Below, piece by piece: positions 13,677 through 22,558 of a DNA stretch of 33,953 nucleotides. Numbering within the stretch: position 1 is the stretch's first letter; every line of letters starts with the position of its first letter. This stretch comes from CAYZPB01 sp964551195 (lineage in GTDB: Bacteria > Bacillota > Bacilli > Tepidibacillales > Tepidibacillaceae): the NCBI GenBank assembly GCA_964551195.1, contig CAZKBI010000014.1, positions 1 to 33,953 on the forward strand, written 5' to 3'. The position numbers and the translations under genes are program-made. Below the pieces are notes generated by a model that was not told the DNA's origin, ran no database searches, and saw only the letters and a list, made by a program, of their open reading frames with translations.

Positions 13677-14756
13677 ATGAATGATAAACAATTTATGAAA
13701 CAAGCGATTGATTTAGCTGCAGGTGCAAAAGGTTTAACTTCCCCCAATCCAACAGTTGGTGCAGTTCTTGTGAAAGATGGAGAGGTTATTGGTCATGCAG
13801 CACATTTACAGTCAGGAGGAGCGCATGCTGAGGTGCTTGCTATCGAGATGGCTGGCGAAGCGGCAAACGGCGCAACGCTCTATGTTACCTTGGAGCCATG
13901 CTCTCACTATGGAAAAACGCCCCCCTGCGTTGAGCAGATTATCAGGGCTGGCATTAAGCAAGTTCATGTGGCGATGCAGGATCCTAATCCGCTTGTTGCC
14001 GGTAAAGGGATTGAACTTTTGCAAGCAGCTAAAATTGATGTTCTGGTGGGCTTGTATGAGAAAGAAGCTATGCAGCTTAACGAAGATTGGACAAAATATG
14101 TTACTACAGGACTGCCCTTTATTACAGTTAAAACTGCAATGACCTTAGATGGAAAAATCGCTTCGCGCAAAGGCAAAAGCAAGTGGATAACCGCCGAAGA
14201 ATCGCGTGAAAATGTGCATAGATTAAGACACGAGAACGATGCAATCATGGTTGGAGCAGGCACAGTTATTGCTGATGATCCAAGCTTAACAACACGTGGC
14301 CTTGAAGCGGGTAGGAATCCATTAAGAATAATTATTGACGCAAATCTAGATATACATTTAACAGCGAAGGTTGTTACCGACGGAGAGGCTGAAACCTGGG
14401 TGTTTACAGCACAGGACCTTGCAACAAGGAAAGCACAGGAGCTAATCGAATTAGGGATTAAGGTTTATTCAATTCAGCCTGACAGATTACTTGAGGTTTT
14501 TCAACTGTTAGGAGCGCATGAGATAACATCGGTCTTAATAGAGGGCGGCTCAGAACTGATTGGTTCGCTTTTCGATCAAAGATTAATCGATAAATATATT
14601 ACTTTTATTGCACCTAAATTAATTGGTGGTAGGAATGCAATTACTAGTATTGGAGGAATTGGTCTAGCTGAGATAAGTGAAGCCGTTATGATTACAGAGA
14701 TGAAGTTTGATAAAGTTGGCGAGGATATTTGTATTACTGGCTATCCGAAATGGTGA
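13677..14756 (+). CDS. ribD: Bifunctional diaminohydroxyphosphoribosylaminopyrimidine deaminase / 5-amino-6-(5-phosphoribosylamino)uracil reductase
   Basis: The 359-residue product carries out the second and third steps of riboflavin synthesis from GTP. The N-terminal zinc deaminase (about 1-145) shows HAEVLAIEMAG (H50, E52) and TLEPCSHYGKTPPC (C75, C84). The C-terminal reductase (about 146-359) begins FITVKTAMTLDGKIAS and contains VGAGTVIADDPSLTTR and VLIEGGSELIGSLF. Length is normal for RibD. GTAGGAGAT precedes ATG 13677. It is the first gene under the FMN riboswitch, 12 bases before ribE. Confidence 0.98.
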   Translation: MNDKQFMKQAIDLAAGAKGLTSPNPTVGAVLVKDGEVIGHAAHLQSGGAHAEVLAIEMAGEAANGATLYVTLEPCSHYGKTPPCVEQIIRAGIKQVHVAMQDPNPLVAGKGIELLQAAKIDVLVGLYEKEAMQLNEDWTKYVTTGLPFITVKTAMTLDGKIASRKGKSKWITAEESRENVHRLRHENDAIMVGAGTVIADDPSLTTRGLEAGRNPLRIIIDANLDIHLTAKVVTDGEAETWVFTAQDLATRKAQELIELGIKVYSIQPDRLLEVFQLLGAHEITSVLIEGGSELIGSLFDQRLIDKYITFIAPKLIGGRNAITSIGGIGLAEISEAVMITEMKFDKVGEDICITGYPKW

Positions 14757-14768
14757 GGGGGAACTGCG

Positions 14769-15422
14769 ATGTTTACTGGGTTAATTGAAGAAGTTGGATA
14801 CATTATAAGTATTAAGAAAAAAAGCGAATCAATGCGCTTAGACATTGCAGCACAGCTAATAATGACTGACTTAGCAGTTGGTGATAGTATCTCTGTTAAC
14901 GGTATCTGCTTAACAGTAACTGATTTCGGCACTGGCAGCTTTAGCGTTGATGTAATGCCAGAAACACTATCACGCACAAGCTTAAATGGTTTAAATTCAG
15001 GCAGCAAGGTCAATTTAGAGCGAGCGATGGCAGCAGGTGGACGATTCGGTGGACATTTTGTTTCTGGACACATCGATGGCGTGGCGACACTGCTGGATAA
15101 AAAATCCTTAGATAATGCCATAGTTTTCAAATTCAAATTCCCAGCTGAGCTGCAGAAATATCTTGTGGCGAAAGGTTCGATTGCAATTGATGGTATCAGT
15201 CTGACAATTGCAGAGTTAGGTGTAGCAGAATTTACAGTATCCATTATTCCACACACGCTGGCGGAAACGAATTTAGGTGAGCTCACCTTGGGTAGTCAAG
15301 TAAATATTGAGGTAGATATGTTAGCTAAGTATATAGAAAGCATTTTGTTTGGTGCAGGCGTATCTGCTAAGGGCGAAAAAAATGCGATCACAGAAGAATT
15401 TTTGCGCAAGCAGGGATTTTAA
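14769..15422 (+). CDS. ribE: Riboflavin synthase, alpha subunit
   Basis: The 217-residue product catalyses dismutation of two 6,7-dimethyl-8-ribityllumazines to riboflavin. It has the two tandem lumazine-binding barrels. The first starts MFTGLIEEVG and holds VGDSISVNGICLTV and GGRFGGHFVSGHIDG. The second contains GSIAIDGISLTIAEL and SIIPHTLAETNLG. GAGGGGG precedes the ATG closely. Length is typical. It lies between ribD and ribBA with short gaps, in the standard Bacillota rib operon order. Confidence 0.98.
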   Translation: MFTGLIEEVGYIISIKKKSESMRLDIAAQLIMTDLAVGDSISVNGICLTVTDFGTGSFSVDVMPETLSRTSLNGLNSGSKVNLERAMAAGGRFGGHFVSGHIDGVATLLDKKSLDNAIVFKFKFPAELQKYLVAKGSIAIDGISLTIAELGVAEFTVSIIPHTLAETNLGELTLGSQVNIEVDMLAKYIESILFGAGVSAKGEKNAITEEFLRKQGF

Positions 15423-15436
15423 GGGAGGAAGATATA

Positions 15437-16630
15437 ATGTTTAATTCAATTGAAGAGGCAGTCAGGAGTTTACAAGCGGGCGAGATAATTATTGTTGTCG
15501 ATGATGAGGACCGCGAAAATGAGGGAGATTTTCTCGCATTAGCGGAGCAAGCATCGCCTGAGGTGATAAATTTTATGATTACCGAGGGGCGTGGATTGGT
15601 CTGTGTACCGATTACACAGGAGCGAGCGGATGAGTTATCCTTAGCTCAAATGGTCTCAGAAAACACGGATAAGCATAGCACTGCCTTTACCATCTCGATT
15701 GATCACCGCGATAGCACGACGGGTATATCAGCACATGAGCGAGCAGCTACAATTAAACAAATGATAAATCCAGCAGCTCGTGGCGAAGATTTTCGTCGGC
15801 CAGGACATGTTTTCCCGCTAGTTGCTAAAGATGGTGGTGTTTTGCGGCGCGCAGGGCATACGGAAGCAGCTATCGATTTGGCACGTCTGGCTGGTGCCTA
15901 TCCAGCGGGCGTAATTTGTGAAATCATTAACGAGGATGGCAGCATGGCAAGAGTAGCCGATCTGGAGAAGGTTGCTAAGAGTCATGGTCTGAAGATGATA
16001 ACAGTTGCAGAATTGATTCGTTATCGACGTTCGAGCGAGATTCTAGTACAGCAAGAAGTTTGCGTAGATTTAGCAACTGAATACGGTGACTTTCAAGCAA
16101 TCGTATATACTAATAAACTTGATGATAAGGAGCATGTCGCTCTAGTTAAAGGCACTATCGATAAGGAAAGACCGACGTTAGTTCGTGTCCACTCGGAATG
16201 TTTTACCGGTGATATTCTTGCTTCTAAATTATGCGATTGCGGGGCACAGTTACATGAGGCCCTGCGCAGGATTGAGGGAGAGGGCACTGGTGTTCTTCTG
16301 TATATGCGGCAAGAGGGACGTGGGATAGGCTTAATTAATAAGCTAAAAGCTTATAACTTGCAGGCAGAAGGACTAGATACGGTTGAGGCTAACCATCACT
16401 TAGGATTTCCAGACGATCTGCGCGACTATGGAATCGGAGCGCAGATTCTAAAAGACCTTGGTCTTGGGAAAATTCGCCTACTAACCAATAATCCTCGTAA
16501 AATAAAGGGGATAGAGGGCTATGGCATTAAGGTTGTTGAACGCGTTCCAATCGTTATTCCGTCGAATACACGGAATTTAAAATATTTGAAAACTAAAGAA
16601 ACTAAGCTTGGGCATCTACTAAATTTATAA
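15437..16630 (+). CDS. ribBA: Bifunctional 3,4-dihydroxy-2-butanone-4-phosphate synthase / GTP cyclohydrolase II
   Basis: The 397-residue fusion supplies both riboflavin precursors. The RibB half (about 1-200) has DDEDRENEGD and the RAGHTEAAIDLARLAG active-site motif. The RibA half (about 201-397) has the zinc site of GTP cyclohydrolase II, C255, C266 and C268 in SECFTGDILASKLCDCGAQL, plus RQEGRGIGLINKLKAYNLQ and LLTNNPRKI. Both active sites look complete. GGGAGG lies before ATG 15437. It is co-transcribed with ribE (14 bases upstream) and ribH. Confidence 0.98.
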   Translation: MFNSIEEAVRSLQAGEIIIVVDDEDRENEGDFLALAEQASPEVINFMITEGRGLVCVPITQERADELSLAQMVSENTDKHSTAFTISIDHRDSTTGISAHERAATIKQMINPAARGEDFRRPGHVFPLVAKDGGVLRRAGHTEAAIDLARLAGAYPAGVICEIINEDGSMARVADLEKVAKSHGLKMITVAELIRYRRSSEILVQQEVCVDLATEYGDFQAIVYTNKLDDKEHVALVKGTIDKERPTLVRVHSECFTGDILASKLCDCGAQLHEALRRIEGEGTGVLLYMRQEGRGIGLINKLKAYNLQAEGLDTVEANHHLGFPDDLRDYGIGAQILKDLGLGKIRLLTNNPRKIKGIEGYGIKVVERVPIVIPSNTRNLKYLKTKETKLGHLLNL

Positions 16631-16657
16631 AAAATAAGATGAGGGGGAATGAGTTTA

Positions 16658-17125
16658 ATGGGTAAAGTTTATGAAGGAAACTTTCTTGGCGAGGGACTTA
16701 AGGTAGGTATAGTTATTGGCCGTTTCAATGAATTTATTACAAGCAAGCTATTAAGTGGAGCGCTTGATTCACTTGTGCGTCATGGTGTAAAGGAAGAGGA
16801 TATTGACCAGGTCTGGGTTCCTGGCGCTTATGAGGTGACGCTTGCAGCGAAAAAAGTGGCGGCAAGCCAGAAGTATGATGCAGTAATCACTCTGGCGGCT
16901 GTTATCCGCGGTGCGACACCACATTTCGATTATGTCTCCTCTGAGATAGCAAAGGGCGTAGCAACAGCGGCGATGCAGACTGAGGTTCCAATAATTTTTG
17001 GCGTGTTAACAACAGATACCTTAGAGCAAGCGATTGAACGCGCAGGCTCAAAAGGTGGAAATAAAGGTTGGGACGCAGGTATCAGCGCAATCGAAATGGC
17101 TAACCTCTTTAAGGTATTAAAATAA
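16658..17125 (+). CDS. ribH: 6,7-dimethyl-8-ribityllumazine synthase
   Basis: The 155-residue product condenses the RibA/RibD product with dihydroxybutanone phosphate, forming a large icosahedral or pentameric assembly. Motifs are KVYEGNFLGEGLKVGIVIGR, FNEFITSKLL, WVPGAYEVTLAAK, AAVIRGATPHFDYVSSEIAKG (with the catalytic His) and FGVLTTDTLEQAIERAG. ATG 16658 is preferred because GAGGGGG (16641-16647) is 10 bases upstream; the ATG at 16649 is too close to it. The last base of its TAA stop is the first base of the ispH ATG. Confidence 0.98.
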   Translation: MGKVYEGNFLGEGLKVGIVIGRFNEFITSKLLSGALDSLVRHGVKEEDIDQVWVPGAYEVTLAAKKVAASQKYDAVITLAAVIRGATPHFDYVSSEIAKGVATAAMQTEVPIIFGVLTTDTLEQAIERAGSKGGNKGWDAGISAIEMANLFKVLK

Positions 17126-18072
17126 TGGAAGTAAGGAAGATTACACCGCGTGGCTATTGCTATGGAGTTGTTGATGCAGTAGTTGTCGCACAGAGTATAG
17201 CACTTAACCCAAACACCAAAAAGCCAATTTATATTCTGGGAATGCTAGTTCATAATCAATACGTTGTTGACGCCTTAAAGAAAATCGGTGTTGTATCACT
17301 CGATGGTGAAGATCGCCTTGCTCTGCTCGACCAAATTGACACTGGGACAGTTATTCTGACAGCACACGGGGTTTCGCCTGAGGTTCGACGCAAAGCGCTA
17401 GAAAAGGGCTTAACGGTTGTTGATGCAACATGCCCTGACGTTGCGCGAACCCATACCTTGATTAAGGATATGGTGTCTGAGGGTTATGAAGTTATCTATA
17501 TTGGTAGACACGGGCACCCTGAACCAGAAGGTGCTATTGGAGTTGCACCAGACAAGGTTCATCTTGTTACTAGCGTTGAGGATGTTGAACACCTCGGGAT
17601 TACATCAGACCTAATAATCATAACTAATCAGACCACAATGAGTCAGTGGGATATCTTTGATGTGGTAGAAGCGTCAATCATGAAATATCCACAAGCCGAG
17701 GTCTATAATGAAATTTGTATGGCAACACAAGAAAGGCAAGAGGCTGTTGCCGTACAAGCACAGGGTTGCGATATTGTAATTGTTGTTGGTGATCCGCGTA
17801 GTAATAATACACGCCGGTTAGCAAAAGTTGCGGAAGAGGTTGCTGGTGTTAAGGCCTATCGTATCGAACAGCTTGGGGAGATGGATCTGGATTGGTTGAA
17901 AGGAATTAAATGCATCGGTGTTACATCGGGTGCTTCAACGCCAACACATCTAACACGACAAGTGATTAATTTTCTTGAACAATACGATGAGAATGACCCA
18001 GATACCTGGGATAAAAAGAACAACCTGGACTTGACAAGGATTCTACCACGAATTAAAGTGAAAAAGGAGTAG
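17125..18072 (+). CDS. ispH: 4-hydroxy-3-methylbut-2-enyl diphosphate reductase (IspH/LytB)
   Basis: The 315-residue Fe-S enzyme makes IPP and DMAPP in the last step of the MEP isoprenoid pathway. The three cluster-ligating cysteines are visible: C12 (GYCYGV), C103 (DATCPDV) and C198 (EICMATQERQ). The substrate-binding residues H43 (LVHNQ), H81 (TAHGV), H131 and E133 (GHPEPEG) and the TNQTTMS loop are also present. It starts one base inside the ribH stop codon (TAATG) with no strong ribosome binding site, so translation is probably coupled to ribH. It is therefore placed under the FMN riboswitch, an uncommon arrangement. Confidence 0.97.
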   Translation: MEVRKITPRGYCYGVVDAVVVAQSIALNPNTKKPIYILGMLVHNQYVVDALKKIGVVSLDGEDRLALLDQIDTGTVILTAHGVSPEVRRKALEKGLTVVDATCPDVARTHTLIKDMVSEGYEVIYIGRHGHPEPEGAIGVAPDKVHLVTSVEDVEHLGITSDLIIITNQTTMSQWDIFDVVEASIMKYPQAEVYNEICMATQERQEAVAVQAQGCDIVIVVGDPRSNNTRRLAKVAEEVAGVKAYRIEQLGEMDLDWLKGIKCIGVTSGASTPTHLTRQVINFLEQYDENDPDTWDKKNNLDLTRILPRIKVKKE

Positions 18073-18100
18073 TTCTTTTAAACTGAGGAGATACCCGCGG

Positions 18101-18778
18101 ATGAATAAAATTAGAGTTGGGATTTTAATAGCGATTTTTGTAGCGGTCTGGGGTTTAAGTGCGTTTATTGCAAAAGATGGTGATCAAATGGATTCGGCTA
18201 GTGCCACTCCAACGATTACGGAAGAAAATAAACACACAGTTTTGCTTGACCCAGGACATGGTGGAATCGATCATGGTGCAGAGAGCCTCTCAGGTATTGA
18301 CGAGAAGATATTGAATTTAGATATCGCTCTTAAAGTTGCAAATTTATTTGAAGATGATGATCAGATTGAAATTGTTTTAACGCGAGAGGTAGATATCTTT
18401 TACACTCCAGAAGATCGCTACCAAATGGCGAATAAGCTTAATCCTGATATTTTCATTTCAATACATCATAACGCTTATGAGGATTTACCATCAGTCTCTG
18501 GAGTTGAAACCTTTTACTACTATAACGATAGCGCCAACTTGGCTAACATTTTACATTATAAACTCTTGGATGCGACACAATTTAGCGATCGTGGCATAAT
18601 GGTTAGTAACTATAAGGTAGTGAAATATACTACGATGCCCGCTGTCCTGTTAGAGGTCGGCTACTTAACGAATCTACAGGAAGAACAGTACTTACTTAAG
18701 CCAACGAATCAAGATATTATTGCAGAAGCGATTGCTGAGGGAATTCGGGATTATTTTGCAACTATTAACGAAAAGTAA
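18101..18778 (+). CDS. N-acetylmuramoyl-L-alanine amidase, CwlD/Amidase_3 type
   Basis: The 225-residue cell-wall amidase has an N-terminal membrane anchor or uncleaved signal (about residues 5-24), a short linker and the Amidase_3 zinc domain: LLDPGHGGIDHGA (H53), E68 in IDEKILNLD, SIHHNA (H122) and the catalytic Glu E185 in LLEVGYLTN. In spore formers CwlD starts muramic-lactam formation in cortex; other members cleave peptidoglycan in vegetative cells. No spore gene is nearby, so the specific role is open. It lies 28 bases after ispH and is followed by a terminator, so it is probably the last gene of the riboswitch-controlled operon. Confidence 0.9.
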   Translation: MNKIRVGILIAIFVAVWGLSAFIAKDGDQMDSASATPTITEENKHTVLLDPGHGGIDHGAESLSGIDEKILNLDIALKVANLFEDDDQIEIVLTREVDIFYTPEDRYQMANKLNPDIFISIHHNAYEDLPSVSGVETFYYYNDSANLANILHYKLLDATQFSDRGIMVSNYKVVKYTTMPAVLLEVGYLTNLQEEQYLLKPTNQDIIAEAIAEGIRDYFATINEK

Positions 18779-18817
18779 TAATTTCACGGGGAAATAGTAA
18801 TTTAACGAAAAAATAAG

Positions 18818-18840
18818 AGGCGCCTTCGGGGCGCTTTTTC
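18818..18840 (+). terminator. Rho-independent terminator after the amidase
   Basis: GCGCC (18820-18824) pairs with GGCGC (18830-18834) around a TTCGG turn, followed by TTTTT. It ends the rib-ispH-amidase transcript. Confidence 0.85.
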
Positions 18841-18947
18841 TATTTACATCCCCCCACAGGGCTTGTTGCGGCAGAAAAGAGTTGATAAAATTCAATTTAC
18901 TAAGAACATTTATATGTAAAAAATATAAAGAGACAAGGAAGTAGAAA

Positions 18948-20215
18948 ATGAGAAAATTACTGATAATCTTACTGTCGCTCATAATGTTATTAAGCTTGGC
19001 TGCTTGTGGTAACCAATCCGGCGGAAATGGTGACAATAATGATCAAACAACAGAAACTAGAACAATCACGGACATGGTTGGACGTGTGGTAGAAATACCT
19101 GTCAATGTAGATAGCATTATCACTTTAGCTTCTTATGCACCAAGAATTGCGTCTTATCTTGATGTTATGGATATGCAAGTGGGTGCGGAGAAGTTTGTTG
19201 CCGATGGCATCAATATACGGCTTGATTATTTACCTGTTCACTATGATGATCTCACTCGACTGCCTCTTGTTGGTGAAGGAGGCGGGACGATCAATAATGG
19301 CTATCCTGAGGAAATTATTACGGTGGCGCCTGATGTTATTCTTGCTGGCTTCAACTATGAATCGGCTGAGGAACTACAGAGACAGACGGGAATACCAGTT
19401 GTGTCGGTGATTCATGAGACAGGACTTGCAAATGAATCTTTCTATCATTCTATGCGCGTTTTTGCAGAGGTAGTGGGAGCTGAGGAACGATGCGAAGAGT
19501 TATTAGCCTATACGGACTCATTGCTGGAAGATTTAAATCAGCGTACAGTTTCAATTCTTGACAAGGAAAAGCCGCTTGCTTACGCTGGTGCAGTAACTTT
19601 TAGTGGTAGACGCGGAATAGCGGGTACTTATTCAGAGTTTGATATTTTCAACTCAATTAATGCAATTAATGTTGCCACAAAAGCTGGCATAAGTGGTTTC
19701 TACGAGGCTGATTTAGAAGCGCTCGCTAAGTGGGACCCAGATATAATCTNNNNNNNNNNNNNNNNNNNNNNNNNNNNNNNNNNNNNNNNNNNNNNNNNNN
19801 NNNNNNNNNNNNNNNNNNNNNNNNNNNNNNNNNNNNNNNNNNNNNNNNNGGTTTCTACGAGGCTGATTTAGAAGCGCTCGCTAAGTGGGACCCAGATATA
19901 ATCTTCCTTGATCCTGGTAATATGGATTTAGTTAATGAGGAGTATCGTACCAAGGGTCGGTTTTTCGATTCGTTAACTGCTGTTAAAAATGGCGAACTAT
20001 ATGCAATGCCTGCATTTAATTATATGGGAACAAATATTAGTTATGCCTTTATCGATGCTTATTATGCAGGGATAGTTCTTTTTCCTGAACAATTTGCAGA
20101 TGTGGAAATTGCTGATAAGGCAGCCGAGATCCTGACTACATTTCTTGGAGAAAACACCTATGATGAAATGGCAGCAGCAGGTTTAAAATATGGGAAAATT
20201 AAGTTAGGTGAATAA
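18948..20215 (+). CDS. Metal-chelate ABC transporter substrate-binding lipoprotein (gene interrupted by an assembly gap)
   Basis: A lipoprotein signal with lipobox LAAC (Cys 20) is followed by a FecB/BtuF-type type-III binding fold: TITDMVGRVVEIPVNVDSII, APDVILAGF, a long helix and WDPDIIFLDPGN. The frame is broken by 100 N (19750-19849). The 55 bases just before the gap are repeated exactly after it. Removing the Ns plus one copy (155 bases) gives one continuous frame of 370 residues ending TAA at 20215, a normal family length. As deposited, automatic callers would report two fragments. It likely binds a ferric siderophore, heme, corrinoid or an oxyanion such as molybdate. An AAGGAAG site precedes the ATG. 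Confidence 0.9.
19695..19749 (+). repeat. 55-bp sequence duplicated across the assembly gap, left copy
   Basis: This sequence, starting GGTTTCTACGAGGCTGATTT, is identical to 19850-19904. Both copies encode the same GFYEADLEALAKWDPDII peptide in the binding-protein gene. It is best explained as overlapping contig ends that the scaffolder did not merge, not as a biological repeat. Confidence 0.95.
19750..19849. other. 100-N scaffold gap
   Basis: Exactly 100 N bases, the conventional placeholder for a gap of unknown length. The 55-bp identity of its flanks indicates that the true gap length is probably zero or negative. Confidence 0.98.
19850..19904 (+). repeat. 55-bp sequence duplicated across the assembly gap, right copy
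   Basis: Exact copy of 19695-19749. Reading continues from 19905 into IIFLDPGN in the frame set by the left contig. Confidence 0.95.
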
Positions 20216-20219
20216 ATAG

Positions 20220-21302
20220 ATGGCAACAGTGAAACAAGCTGCAATTGAGAGTAAGACATACAGTAAATATGTAGGCAGAAAGTGGCTCTTTCTCTTTCTG
20301 CTGATTTTCATTCTGTTTATAACTGCCTTAATCTCAATTTCTGTCGGTTCTTCTGGATTGTCACTAAATGAAATAATACGCGCACTATTTGGTGGCGGTA
20401 CTGATTCAAGCCAACAAATTCTCTGGAACATTCGGATGCCTCGCGTGGCAACGGCGGTTGGTGTCGGTATTGCGCTTGCTCTAGCCGGTTGCATCATGCA
20501 AAATGTTTTGCGCAACCCCCTGGCCTCTGCGTCGACACTTGGTGTAACGCAAGGTGCATCTTTCGGTGCGGCGGTTGCTATTATTTATTTTCAAGCTGGT
20601 GTAACGGTCAGTGGCTCTGCTGGTGCGATTATTTCCATCTCTAATCCCTATATCGTAGTTATTAGTGCTTTTGTTGGTGGGATTGTAACAACGTCCTTTA
20701 TCTTATTGCTGGCGCGTGTGGCAGGTGTCTCGCCGACAACGATGATTCTTGCTGGTGTTGCTATCGGTGCAATGTTTGCAGGTGCGACAACTATAATCCA
20801 ATATTTAAGCGATGATACCATGGTTGCTTCTGTAGTCTACTGGACCTTTGGTAACCTTGGCAGAGCTGGTTGGAATGAGATTGGATTAATCTATCTTGTC
20901 TGCGCCCTGGCTATTCTCTATTTCATTTATAATCGATGGAATTATAACGCCCTAGAAAGCGGTACAAGTACTGCCAAAAGTCTAGGTGTTAACGTTGATA
21001 GCCTGATCATTATTAGCATGATTGTTGCAACCCTAATTTCGGCAACGGCAATCGCCTTTGTTGGTACGATTGGGTTTATCGGTTTAATTGCGCCGCATAT
21101 TGTTCGTCGATTCATTGGTAATGATTATCGCTTTTTAATTCCTTGTTCAGCTATTATGGGTGCGATTATCATGTTAATAGCTGATTTAGTTTCACGGCTA
21201 GTAATTATGCCGGCAATCCTGCCGATTGGAGCAATCACAACCTTTATCGGTGCACCCTTGTTCCTATATTTAATTATAAGAAAAGGAAAGAGAATAGAAT
21301 GA
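20220..21302 (+). CDS. FecCD/BtuC-family ABC transporter permease
   Basis: This 360-residue permease of the iron-chelate/cobalamin importer family has about ten helices. Motifs are WNIRMPRVATAVGVGIALALAGCIMQNVLRNPLASASTLGVTQGASFGA near residues 65-115 and FVGTIGFIGLIAPHIVRRFIGNDYR near 280-305, the conserved loop that contacts the ATPase. It starts 4 bases after the binding-protein stop and overlaps the ATPase gene by ATGA. Only one permease gene is present, so it should act as a homodimer. The substrate follows the binding protein and is not fixed by sequence. Confidence 0.96.
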   Translation: MATVKQAAIESKTYSKYVGRKWLFLFLLIFILFITALISISVGSSGLSLNEIIRALFGGGTDSSQQILWNIRMPRVATAVGVGIALALAGCIMQNVLRNPLASASTLGVTQGASFGAAVAIIYFQAGVTVSGSAGAIISISNPYIVVISAFVGGIVTTSFILLLARVAGVSPTTMILAGVAIGAMFAGATTIIQYLSDDTMVASVVYWTFGNLGRAGWNEIGLIYLVCALAILYFIYNRWNYNALESGTSTAKSLGVNVDSLIIISMIVATLISATAIAFVGTIGFIGLIAPHIVRRFIGNDYRFLIPCSAIMGAIIMLIADLVSRLVIMPAILPIGAITTFIGAPLFLYLIIRKGKRIE

Positions 21303-22048
21303 TTGAAATTAGAGATATTTCGTTTTCCTATGGCAAAAAACAAATAATAAAAGATATCAGCTTCGACGTTAAGCGCGGCGAGTGTGTTGGCATACTTGGC
21401 AACAATGGCGCCGGTAAAAGCACATTGATTACCTGCCTTAACAAAATTCGCACGCCAAAAACCGGAAGTGTGAAAATTGCCAATGAAGATATTCTGAAAA
21501 TGAGTCGTTTAGAGATTGCTCGTCGCATCTCTTATGTGGCACAGAAAAACGAGATAAGTCAGATCACAGTATTCGACACGATTCTGCTCGGACGTAAGCC
21601 CTATATTCAATGGTCAGTTGGCCAACAAGACATCGACATTGTAGAGGATGCAATTGAAAGATTGGGTTTGTCCGACTTTAAATTGCGGCTGGTTAATCAA
21701 CTTTCGGGTGGCGAACTACAAAAGGTAATGCTAGCACGCGCGCTAGTTCAGCAAACACAGCTATTGCTGCTTGACGAGCCGACAAGTAACCTCGACCCGA
21801 AAAACCAGCACGAAATGATGGAACTAGTTGCTGACCTAACTAAGAGAGAGCAGATTAGTTCGATCATAGTGATGCATGATCTGACACTAGCATTACGCTA
21901 CTGCGACCGTTTCCTATTTATCAAAGAGGGTCGAGTTTACAAATATGGTGATGAATCGATCGTAACTGCAGAGACACTCTCAGATGTCTATGATATCGAG
22001 GCAACTGTTGAGGTTGTTAATGGTCGGAAGATTGCCATAATTGGTTAA
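21299..22048 (+). CDS. FepC/BtuD-family ABC transporter ATPase
   Basis: The 249-residue ATP-binding subunit has Walker A GNNGAGKST, Q-loop AQKNEI, signature LSGGELQKVMLARAL, Walker B LLLLDEPTSNLD and H-loop VMHD, in the order and spacing of iron-siderophore/B12 importer ATPases. Its ATG overlaps the permease stop (ATGA), so translation is coupled. It completes a binding protein-permease-ATPase importer. A strong bidirectional terminator follows. Confidence 0.97.
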   Translation: MIEIRDISFSYGKKQIIKDISFDVKRGECVGILGNNGAGKSTLITCLNKIRTPKTGSVKIANEDILKMSRLEIARRISYVAQKNEISQITVFDTILLGRKPYIQWSVGQQDIDIVEDAIERLGLSDFKLRLVNQLSGGELQKVMLARALVQQTQLLLLDEPTSNLDPKNQHEMMELVADLTKREQISSIIVMHDLTLALRYCDRFLFIKEGRVYKYGDESIVTAETLSDVYDIEATVEVVNGRKIAIIG

Positions 22049-22070
22049 TAATATCGTGAGTTACATAAAT

Positions 22071-22107
22071 AAAAGAGACATTATCTGTTAAGGATAATGT
22101 CTCTTTT
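22071..22107. terminator. Bidirectional terminator between the ABC importer and the thioesterase
   Basis: Perfect 15-bp arms AAAAGAGACATTATC (22071-22085) and GATAATGTCTCTTTT (22093-22107) flank a 7-base loop, with T-rich tails on both strands. It lies between two convergent genes. Confidence 0.9.
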
Positions 22108-22110
22108 GCT

Positions 22111-22542
22111 TTAGATCGGTAGTTCCGCTGCTAGTCCTTCATTCTTACTATTAGCTTTTTCCATAAAGTGTTCTTTATTTACAATAAAGCGTTCGTGGAT
22201 TCCTTCGCTAATTAATTCTTTTTCGTTGCGTGCTGCGATTGAGAAAATCAGTTTTCGCCCATCGACACCAATTAATTCAGCATACGCAGTTACTGTCATT
22301 CCGATTGGCGTTGCTGCAATATGGTTAACGTTGATTGATGTGCCAACGCTAGTCCAGCCCTCCGGCAGAGATAATTGAACTGCATCCACTGCTGTTTGCT
22401 CCATTAGAGCAATAATTGTAGGAGTTGATACTACCTTAAGATTAGTATCATCGATCGCCTTAGCAGTGTCCTCAAAGTGTACGACTAACATGCGTGCAGA
22501 ATTAAGTCCTACCTCTAGATTGAATTCATTCTCATAAGTCAT
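22111..22542 (-). CDS. FlK-like acyl-CoA thioesterase (hotdog fold)
   Basis: This 143-residue hotdog protein is related to fluoroacetyl-CoA thioesterase FlK. Residues T40 and E48 in STPTIIALMEQTA and H74 in SINVNHIAATP correspond in spacing to the FlK triad (T42, E50, H76 in the published enzyme, a two-residue offset). Natural fluoroacetate detoxification is unlikely here. Related proteins in many bacteria probably hydrolyse short acyl-CoAs. GGAGG on the minus strand lies 9 bases before the ATG. It begins 16 bases after the pyruvate carboxylase stop, so the two are probably one transcript. Confidence 0.85.
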   Translation of the reverse strand: MTYENEFNLEVGLNSARMLVVHFEDTAKAIDDTNLKVVSTPTIIALMEQTAVDAVQLSLPEGWTSVGTSINVNHIAATPIGMTVTAYAELIGVDGRKLIFSIAARNEKELISEGIHERFIVNKEHFMEKANSKNEGLAAELPI

Positions 22543-22558
22543 TTATCCATACCTCCAT

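Noticed and set aside
14741..15286. 181-codon antisense open frame in ribE
   Set aside because: It overlaps the well-conserved riboflavin synthase gene on the other strand and has no recognisable motif.
18882..18900. Possible Fur box (TTGATAAAATTCAATTTAC) before the ABC importer
   Set aside because: It matches the 19-bp GATAATGATAATCATTATC consensus poorly and has no convincing inverted symmetry. The importer may still be iron-regulated, but this site does not show it.
19695..19904. Genuine tandem duplication inside the binding-protein gene
   Set aside because: The identical copies lie exactly at both edges of a standard 100-N gap, and merging them restores the frame, so an assembly overlap is the simpler explanation.
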